Origin: Apoda limacodes
Taxonomy: Eukaryota; Arthropoda; Insecta; Lepidoptera; Limacodidae
Direction: 5' to 3'
NCBI GenBank assembly: GCA_946406115.1
Contig: OX291547.1
Coordinates: forward strand, 11,289,001 to 11,353,000
Length of the DNA: 64,000 nucleotides
Under the pieces are notes generated by a model. That model was not told where the DNA came from. It ran no database searches and worked only from the letters and a program-made list of their open reading frames with translations. This document shows, in pieces, positions 57,087 to 64,000 of the stretch. Every line of letters begins with the position of its first letter. The stretch's first letter is position 1. The position numbers and the translations under genes were made by a program.

Positions 57087-57330
57087 TGTAAATAATAATA
57101 ATAATAAATAAATAAACATTTTTGGACATTACATAGCGCCGTCTGGCCCCAAAGTAAGCAGAGCTTGTGTTATGGGTACCAAACAACGGATACATATATT
57201 TTACATATCATACATAAATACACCCCGACATAAATTTTATCACTTTACCAAATAAATGTTTGTCCAGTGTGGGAATCGAACCCACACCCTCTGCACAGCA
57301 GTCGGCCACACTACCGACTAGGCTGCGAGG
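57087..57330 (-). mobile_element. tRNA-derived SINE, minus strand, copy 2
   Basis: The minus strand begins CCTCGCAGCCTAGTCGGTAG then TGTGGCCGACTG (A-box side), and AGAGGGTGTGGGTTCGATTC (B box); the body contains GGCCAGACGGCGCTATGTAA and the tail TTTATTTATTATTATTATTA. Copy 1 is at 51,624. The first 30 codons of the plus-strand frame at 57,260 are read through this SINE. Confidence 0.9.
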
Positions 57331-57345
57331 GAATCAAATGGATAC

Positions 57346-57553
57346 GCCTACAAACATACCTAATGCATTACCGAATATGTATTTACCACCCCAGTATCCA
57401 GTTCAGACTTACTTCTTTTATTTGTTTGTAATTGGCAAAGGGGTATATTTTTCTGTCCCCGGTTTTTTTATTTTATTGCTTATCACAAAAACGCTGGTAC
57501 TTATGGCTTATGGGACCATATATAAAGCCACATTAGTACAGATACTCAGATAA
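57346..57553 (+). pseudogene. Unassigned coding-like fragment, related to 14,168-14,247
   Basis: Downstream of the SINE the frame continues with YFFYLFVIGKGVYFSVPGFF then ILLLITKTLVLMAYGTIYKA and TLVQILR, a hydrophobic membrane-like sequence. The last 80 bases (57,470-57,549) align with 14,168-14,247 without gaps, in the same codon phase, and similarity stops in both at CTCAG. That is compatible with an exon boundary or a shared repeat, but no GT donor follows in either. Family not recognised. Confidence 0.3.
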
Positions 57554-57920
57554 AACTGCTGCGGTGGGGTCAATGCCCTTAAAATATTGTATCATATATG
57601 CATTTATTTATCAATTGTGAACTTATTAATTTTATTATATTTTGATTTTGCATCAATAACAAATGTGGTCTGTTTTTCATATGGGACACAGAAAATACGC
57701 ATTTGACTTTGCTAAGCCTCTTGCTAATTTTAAAACCAAAATGCAACTCGTGGTTTTACTTTCGACTTTATATTCGACTCCTAGTTTATGGGCTCTAATC
57801 GTTCGAGTATACATACTTCGACGTTATTATTTCAAATAGCTCAGAACTTCACAAACCGAAAGTCATCTTCACTTTCATATCCTTAATAAACGCAAAATAG
57901 ACACAGTCAGTGTAGTGTGA

Positions 57921-58067
57921 TATTCAGACAATGTGAAGATAGCAGAAGAATTTACAGAAGTCACCGCCGTGATCTTTAGCCAGGAGCAATCCTCGTCGAA
58001 ACATCGACCCCCAAAAAGGTACATCTTCGTGTACCTATCTTCCGTCGTGTTTAAAACGTTGATTTGA
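57921..58067 (+). other. Short protein-like frame without a start codon
   Basis: Between a TGA (57,918) and a TGA (58,065) the plus strand encodes YSDNVKIAEEFTEVTAVIFS then QEQSSSKHRPPKRYIFVYLS and a few more residues. A possible splice acceptor TATTCAG ends at 57,926. A possible donor AAG/GTACAT at 58,018-58,019 would end the exon in phase. There is no Met. It may be an internal exon or an old LINE piece. Not recognised. Confidence 0.2.
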
Positions 58068-58472
58068 ACTTGATTTTTATAATAAGTTGATTGAAAAACA
58101 TGAAAGTTCAGACTCTTACAAGGAATATCTCTGGCATGTATTTTCTGAAGAAATCTGTTTGTTATATTTACATCACCCGATACAGCGTTTAAATTACATA
58201 ATTTGCTTAGGAGTATTTATCTATATCTATGAGAATCTACAAAAAACATATTTGCTTCAATTTATTGACCAGTAAGCCAGCCAGCGGCAATCTAGTAGAC
58301 CATATAGTCTTTCTTATCCATTTACTTCCGGCTACATTTTTCATATACTCTGGCCTGGCCATACCTGGCTGGTTAAAAAAACCCTGTCACATAAATTTAA
58401 TTGTTCATATCTACATTCTGCAATAAATAAATATAGATACTTATAATCATTATAAATAATCCATACATAATA

Positions 58473-58680
58473 TTGTAAATGCGAAAGTTACTCAGTCAGT
58501 CTGTTTGTTACATTTTTACGGCTTAACCGCTGACCTGATCGCAATGAAACTTGGTGAAACAATAGCTTGCAACTTAGGAGAGGACATAGGCTACTTAAAA
58601 AATGTCAAGTTTGAGTCAGCAACCCGTTGCCGATAAACGATCTTACCGCGGTTGAAGCCGCGGGCAATAGCTATACATAA
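58473..58680 (+). mobile_element. Lep1-type Helitron, plus orientation
   Basis: Starts ATATTGTAAATGCGAAAGTT then ACTCAGTCAGTCTGTTTGTT, has GGCTTAACCGCTGACCTGAT and GCAATGAAACTTGGTG, and ends GGTTGAAGCCGCGGGCAATA then GCTA. The only nearly complete plus-oriented copy here. The terminal CTAGT has decayed to GCTATA. Confidence 0.8.
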
Positions 58681-60330
58681 AAAATTCATGGGAGGACATG
58701 ACGGTCAGATAGACATACTTTTATAAAATTCAACAATTTAAAGATTTCGATATGATACTTAAACCACTTATGTAAGTAGTTTAAGAACACACATGCACAC
58801 ATTTACAAGTAGGTACCTCACACAAGGCCTTTGAAAAACGTTATTTAATGTTTATTCAGTTACTAGGTTTGTTTATCTTTTGAAATATACTTGAATTTGG
58901 AAGAGGCAAGAATAGCTGGTCAGTAGATAAGTGCCTTGGCATATGCTGAGGGTCCTCATAAAGAAAGCAGTAACGGTCATAGTCAAGATTCTCGAAAATC
59001 AAGGTCAATACGATATACAACACCTGACAACTGATGAAATTACTAATAACATACTGTTTAATTTCAAACTAATTAGTAAATTCATTTTTTTTTCATTGTT
59101 ATGTACTGAAAATAGCAATAACTGATTTAGTAACCAAAATAAACAGAGGGATAGCAAGTAAAAGTAAAATAAAACAGCGTGAGGAAATGTGCATAGCCCA
59201 AATTGCCTATTTCCAAGATGATCATCGTATTCCATGTCCTAACTGTGAAGACGTATAAGGGCTAGTGAGGTAATTTAATACTAATTTTGATCAAAATATA
59301 CTATTCAAATTCATAAATTCTGTACCGAGTAAAATCAAAATCTAGGAAATTAAGGCGCAAACAACAGCAAGGTAGCGTCGCATGTTTTTTAAGCGTATGT
59401 ACAAAAAAATATAGAAATAATAGCTTAAATAAATAAATAAATTTGTTCTTCTAGGAAATCAAAAAAATCTAACGGCCTAGTTGGAAGAAGTTTGCACCTC
59501 ATAACATTAAATGGCATAGTACTAAATGACGATCAATAAATAAAAGTCCAAGAAAAACCTAAATTTTAGTAGTAACGGTCACATACCACATACTTATAGA
59601 TGATCAAAAAGATAAAGACATTTATCGATGACAATATTAATGCACTTGCTTTATCATTGGAATCTATTTACAGATCGATAGTTCGTTTAGCAAAACAGTT
59701 ATGTGACCGAGAAAGTAAAATCAATACTTAAAAAAATATAGAATCAGTAATACACATTTAAATAAACAATAATTATAAGCTACAGACAGTTCAATATTTG
59801 ACGCCCAATAACCTTAATATGAAACAATTTACCACTGTTTATTTAATAAGAAGAGTAATCATTAATAAAAGTTACAAAGAAATTAATCAAGTGAACCATC
59901 GAAAAAGAAGTAACAGTTCGATTATCCAGTTGATACTTTGACATCAATTCAAGCAGTTATGGTGCCGTTAGGAAATGTCAATGTACGGCTTCTATAATTA
60001 CAAACAAGGTTTTAGTGGACCAATAAAACTGACCTGACTAAAGCCTATAAGGAACTTAAACACAATATAATAAATGCTTTTGTGTGTGGGAGTAATGAGG
60101 ACGTATCTGTTCCTTATATCCATTTTACGATTCTAAATCAAACCAGATAGGTATCTATTATTTGAATAACAACAGCGCTTTCTGTACGCGACAATGTTAC
60201 AATTTTCATTAAAGCAAGCATTTATCAAACATGGTATTGTTTTCTACTATTTCTGTAATTACTTATTAATAATTTTACAAAAGTCGTAATTTGTTTATAA
60301 GCATTAAACGCATTAATTGTGCTTTATATG
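58681..60330. other. No assignable gene; several short protein-like frames
   Basis: Short frames look somewhat protein-like but match nothing that I know: 59,600-59,731 (43 codons, starting MIKKIKTFIDDNINALALSL) and a 40-codon stretch near 60,031-60,150 (LTKAYKELKHNIINAFVCGS). Overlapping frames at 58,931 (+) and 59,005 (-) are also unassigned. This may be an old transposon. Confidence 0.35.
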
Positions 60331-60633
60331 TCTATGCACAAACACACACAGTTCAGCTCTGTCGATGCACTAAAGACTGCAATATGGAAATATGGCAAAA
60401 TGGCGCCATCTCCAAGGCGTATTCAATGCAACACACATGCGGAAAGATAGAGCACTCAAGGCACTGTGATCGGCCATTTTGTTTGTTTATATTTTTTGAA
60501 TTAAACGATTTCAATGCCAGTGCTATGTGATAGCTCTCTATCCCGAGATAATCAACAGAACACGGGAAATCTTAAATATTCGATCTGTTCATAATATTGA
60601 TTGCAAATTTTATATCGCAAAGTGTTTCTTTAA
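60331..60633 (+). promoter_or_regulatory. Possible promoter/5' UTR of the exon at 60,634
   Basis: This stretch is richer in G, C and CpG than its surroundings (GTTCAGCTCTGTCGATGCAC, GGCAAAATGGCGCCATCTCC, which holds the GGCGCC palindrome). No known repeat family was noticed. No clear TATA box precedes a specific start site. Assignment is by position only. Confidence 0.25.
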
Positions 60634-60724
60634 ATGTCGCAGGTCGTGGTGTCAAGTTTGGTCGGCGACCGTGCAAGGCCACTAAAATCCGATGACCTCA
60701 GAATACATGGATCCATAAAAAGAG
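60634..60724 (+). CDS. Candidate first coding exon of a host gene
   Basis: ATG at 60,634 opens 30 codons plus one base: MSQVVVSSLVGDRARPLKSD then DLRIHGSIKR. An in-frame TAA directly precedes the ATG, so this is the true start if translated. The exon ends ..AAAAGAG/GTGAGTAAAA, an excellent splice donor (60,725-60,730), leaving phase 1. Codon and base composition are balanced, unlike the surrounding A+T-rich DNA. The 300 bp upstream are also less A+T-rich and could be 5' untranslated region and promoter. No signal peptide is evident. I do not recognise the protein. No second exon can be identified in the remaining 3.3 kb, so the intron probably runs beyond the window. Confidence 0.5.
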
Positions 60725-61040
60725 GTGAGTAAAAACGAAGCCATCAAGCTGTTATAAGGACTCCATTTCTAAACATAATATATTTGTTATTCGATAAGAT
60801 ACTAGTAACTTAGTGCCATTTTGGTGCGGAATATCCGTTTTCGGTAGTCGTTTAAAATTAAGGTAAGGACAGTATTAGCGTATGGTTAGAGCGTTGAAGA
60901 CCTTGGATTTAATTGATCTTGAAATAAACAAACAGTTATGTAAGTGTTAGTTACATAACTGCCACATTCTTTATTACTAGCTAATTCTTCCTTACTAACT
61001 CCATGTCTAAATATTTAATAACGGATCGGAATTTATCGCC

Positions 61041-61490
61041 TTGATCATCTACATGAAGCTACCGCATTTTAGTTTCACTAATTTGTTTGTTTTGCATAAT
61101 TTTGTTTTAAAACAGGGTTACAATTTTTTCAAAGTTAATTCATTACTAACTAGTCAAATCAACCCCTATTCGCTTTTTAAAAACATCGTATATTTAATTT
61201 CTATTCACTTATACTTAATAAAACTTCTAGTTTTTAACCCAGAACGTAAATATGTATATATTTTTGAAGTAAAAACTTCTTTAGCGGCGTTGTGCACTTT
61301 TTTTGCGGCGGTTAAAAATTTTGAAACTCGCGACAGGTCACGCGCCCTGCTCGAAAATTCATACAAAATTCATAAGACAAAACTCGCGTCAGATTTATTT
61401 ACATTAGGCTATGACAGATTGAGGTGTCAAATATACTACGTCAAAAAAGTAAATAAACAAACAATATTATTTGTCACGGGTAAAAAATGA
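61041..61490 (+). other. 149-codon frame, probably repeat-derived
   Basis: The frame is open for 149 codons. Its N-terminal half is hydrophobic, A+T-driven sequence. Its second half begins VKTSLAALCTFFAAV, translated from the block CTTTAGCGGCGTTGTGCACT, which recurs at 61,609 outside the frame. That recurrence and the neighbouring tandem repeat suggest an interspersed repeat rather than a gene. No domain recognised. Confidence 0.25.
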
Positions 61491-61640
61491 TAAACTCGCG
61501 TCAGGCTGATCAAAAAATTCGTCAGGCGGAAACCATAATGCCACGCCATAAAAATTCGCAAGACGGAAACCATAATGCCACGCTAATTAAAATTTTGAAG
61601 TGAAAACGTCTTTAGCGGCGTTGTGCACTTTTTTTCTGTT
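61261..61640 (+). repeat. Direct repeats around TTTAGCGGCGTTGTGCAC
   Basis: TTTTGAAGTAAAAACTTCTT then TAGCGGCGTTGTGCACTTTT at 61,262 recurs as TTTTGAAGTGAAAACGTCTT then TAGCGGCGTTGTGCACTTTT at 61,593. Between them a 36-bp unit containing GCGGAAACCATAATGCCACG or GACGGAAACCATAATGCCAC is tandemly doubled (61,518 and 61,554). CTCGCGACAGGTCACGCG and CTCGCGTCAG motifs recur. I have an impression of this from other moth sequences as a transposon-related repeat. Confidence 0.65.
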
Positions 61641-62530
61641 TAGTTAGTTTTTTATCACACCAGCCCGCAAAGAGTGTCATTACTCCCGGGGGCCTTTTCT
61701 TTGTCAATTTTACTTTACAGAAGTTATAGATTTTATCAAAATCTTCATTTCGGATGACAGCTGTCAAACTAGAAACGGCTTTATCTCCGTAACACTTGAT
61801 CGTAGACTAGTAATTTCTTTACAGAAGTGATAGATCTCATCAAGATATTTTACGTACGTTTACACTACCAAATACATGCGTCGCATAACATTCAACTTTG
61901 TATACTTGAACACTGACTCGATTTTTAGATTTCAGTAGAAACAACCATGGACCATCTAGTTAGCCATTAATATGAAATATAATGTTATAAGTTAACGAAT
62001 AGCGGTTGACAACCAAAAAACATAAAAATTAGAGGTTGTTTACAGTTTTTTTTTTCCATGAAAGGAAATTATTGCTATCGCGTTTTTTGTAGTACAAGAC
62101 ATTAGGTATATTATACTCTTCTATATAAGGTTTAATTTTTAACCTATAATACTGACTACAAGTATTGATAAAAAAAGTGTCACTTGGCATTGGTCAGCAT
62201 CTTAAACGGTCCGTTGAATGAGTATAGACATAGCAGCGCATTTCTGAGCCAGATATTAAAAAAAGGTCGCAAAAGTGTGACAGTGACGAAACGTAACTGA
62301 GGCAACAATAAAAAGAGCAAAATGGACAAATGTTTGCTTTGTCTCTTGCCAAAGTATTGATATGACAGATTACACAACTCGAAGTCTATGGGAATGAGCT
62401 TGTAGAGTACAGGTTTAAAGGAAAACCTTCTTATGAATTAGAAAATATGGCATAAAAATTTTGTAAACACACCCGAAACATAAATTACTTTGTTTAGGCG
62501 GTTTACGCGTAAGGTGGTCGAGCATTTAAC
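61641..62530. other. No gene seen
   Basis: A+T-rich DNA; the minus-strand frame at 62,180-62,377 is not recognised. Confidence 0.45.
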
Positions 62531-62698
62531 TAAAAAGGTCGGCGTTTGACGGACGCTTAGGTTGTGGAATAAGTGATATTTTAAGAGGGTTTAAAATATT
62601 GTTAGGGCAACGGAAACGTGCGAGTACTCCCCCTGGTGTGATCGCTTAGCATCAGGTGGGCCGTTATCCTGTTTGCCAGCTTGGTAGTATCAAAAAAA
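62531..62698 (+). mobile_element. CR1/jockey-type LINE 3' end, decayed
   Basis: GGACGCTTAGGTTGTGGAAT, then GGGCAACGGAAACGTGCGAG, CCCCTGGTGTGATCGCTTAG, CATCAGGTGGGCCG and TTGCCAGCTTGGTAGTATCA. It aligns with the end of the LINE at 40,727, with deletions (the GCAAGCGTCCATAGG segment is lost). Confidence 0.75.
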
Positions 62699-63540
62699 AT
62701 ACGAGCCACTTGGCTGACAACAATTAAGACCTCGCACAGCTTCACTATCCCTGCAAAGCACGCAGAAGCTCAGAAAGATCACCCATTCAATGACTGACTA
62801 AGCCCGACCGCTGCTTAACTTGGCATACCTACCGTTTTTATAAATATTATATGCACCTTCCTATATTTTTATTGAATTTTGTTAAGTAAATTTTAAAAAA
62901 AATACAAGTAAGTGAACCTAAACCACATGATTCTGAAACATTAAAAAACTAATTAATGCATTAAAGAATATAAATTTACATAGTGATTAGAGTTTTGAAA
63001 AGTTTTTATTTATTTTATCATAAGTGCAAATTAAAAGTCGTTTGATTAGATTTAAAGTGTAGTTTTGCAGAAAAGAACAAAAATCTTATCTGAAACTACT
63101 TTTAAGATTATAGTTGCTGGCTATGTCGGGTTGCTAGCCTACTTTGGCATGTTTTCAACACCTGCTTCCATAAACAAATTTAAATACTAGCAGAACTAGC
63201 TGTAAGAACTGTCTACACCCATCATATTTTTTTGCTGTGTTTGTACTTTACAAAGTAGAAAATAAAAAAAAAAACTATGCGACAGGTCAAAAAGAAGCCA
63301 AAATAATTATTGCTACATTTTGTGGTCTGTCTGTATGTATTTTATTTTACGTTGTAAATATATTATTTTGCAAAAGAAAGCAGTGCGCTGAATCTGTTTA
63401 TTGGGATCTCGAATAGTTAGTTCCCCATTAATTTATTATCCCTTCTAATATATTTACACGTGTTGATTTATGTGCTAAAAAAAATTCAGTTATTTGCTTA
63501 AAATAGTGACCTACAGTATAAATGCAAGAAATAAGGATTT
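62699..63540. other. No gene seen
   Basis: A+T-rich DNA without recognised features. Confidence 0.45.
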
Positions 63541-63768
63541 AATTGGTTGTTTCAGAATGGAGAAAGGAGGTATAGCTCTTTTGCAATACAAAATATAGAT
63601 TTTAACAATAAAATTCCAGAACATGTGGTTGATTTAGCTCCAAATACATTTAGAGTGTATGTCAGAGATAGTGTAATTAAAATAGCTATTACAAAGTTGA
63701 TAAAAAAATTAATGATAAAAATACTTGAAGGAATTAGAACTTACTTATTTAGAAGCATAGGAGTGTAA
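63541..63768 (+). pseudogene. LINE ORF C-terminal remnant
   Basis: The frame gives FNNKIPEHVVDLAPNTFRVY then VRDSVIKIAITKL.., resembling the last codons of the LINE family at 19,536 (..FFNKLTVEILNLGGKQFKLY..KKAYYNVDEYLND). The end is frameshifted (IAITKLIKKLMIK where KKAYYKVDDYLND would be expected). Decayed copy. Confidence 0.55.
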
Positions 63769-63953
63769 TATCTTTTAATTGAAACATTGTATATTGGGTT
63801 ATTACCAAGTGTAAGACTATATTGTATTATTGATAATATAGAGTTTATATTAAAAATAAAATATAATATAAAAGATTAACTCTTTTTTGTCGGCTCTTCT
63901 CGGTACTAAAATCATTCCAAACAAACAGTAAATTCTATAAAATTAATTGCAAA

Positions 63954-64000
63954 ATTGACATATCAAAAACGCTGTTTAAAAGCCTACTTCAATTAAATTA
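63954..64000 (+). mobile_element. LINE 3'-end fragment, cut by the window edge
   Basis: TTGACATATCAAAAACGCTG then TTTAAAAGCCTACTTCAATT matches the fragment pair at 26,692-26,832. It runs off the end of the window. Confidence 0.6.

Noticed and set aside
1..64000. Prokaryotic-style genes, operons, ribosome binding sites or a CRISPR array
   Set aside because: No frame longer than 157 codons exists, there is no coding density, and the repeats are eukaryotic transposon types. No regularly spaced direct repeats with unique spacers were seen.

Overview
The window looks like nuclear DNA from a moth or butterfly (Lepidoptera). It is strongly A+T-rich, has no long open reading frames, no operons and no prokaryotic gene spacing. 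It is full of repeat types that I recognise from lepidopteran genomes: Lep1-type Helitron remnants (3' ends resembling GCAAAAGCTAGT, internal GTAACAGACAGACAGA), 3' ends of a CR1/jockey-type LINE with the tail TTGCCACCTTAGTGGTAT, tRNA-derived SINEs, and many short terminal-inverted-repeat elements (MITEs). These assignments rest on recalled sequence resemblance; no database search was run. Most of the window reads as intergenic or intronic DNA.

Layout. 1-17 kb: A+T-rich DNA with two copies of a Tc1-like MITE (2.4 and 4.1 kb), LINE tails (5.4, 10.2, 15.0 kb), Helitron remnants (7.3, 11, 13.4 kb), a 281-bp tandem duplication (12.8-13.3 kb), and a repeat-poor, less A+T-rich block (15.7-16.3 kb) holding a perfect 20-bp palindrome. 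17-29 kb: a Helitron with a duplicated end (17.8-18.7 kb), a decayed LINE with a G/T-rich 3' region (19.5-21.2 kb), a MITE with ~50-bp inverted repeats (24.2 kb), a GC island with a CRE motif (25.5 kb), a TTAA-flanked MITE (25.9 kb), and a LINE tail split by another LINE tail (27.4-27.9 kb). 29.5-32.2 kb: the most striking structure, a near-perfect inverted repeat with 1.24-kb arms around a 59-bp loop, preceded by a direct third copy of the loop and start of the arm. 34-43 kb: two decayed LINE open reading frames (35.6-37.2 kb plus; 37.8-39.6 kb minus, with a plus-strand LINE piece inside it), a cleaner LINE 3' end (40.7-41.3 kb), a G-rich MITE and a tRNA-like gene (42.04 kb). 43-52 kb: a GC-rich compound palindrome (43.7 kb), Helitron remnants, and a 1.9-kb element bounded by CCCAAGTAGCACA inverted repeats with three tandem units inside. 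54-64 kb: a GC-rich retroposon with poly(A) and a 9-bp target-site duplication (54.76 kb), further MITEs and SINEs, and the best host-gene candidate, a short first coding exon at 60,634-60,724 followed by a consensus splice donor.

There is no set of genes here that works together as a pathway. What joins the features is transposition and rearrangement: repeats nest in one another, and the 29.5-32.2 kb structure has the layout expected of template switching at a short hairpin (duplication-inverted triplication-duplication). If transcribed, it would give a hairpin RNA of about 1.2 kb. I found no rRNA, no CRISPR array, no TTAGG telomere array and no complete protein-coding gene.
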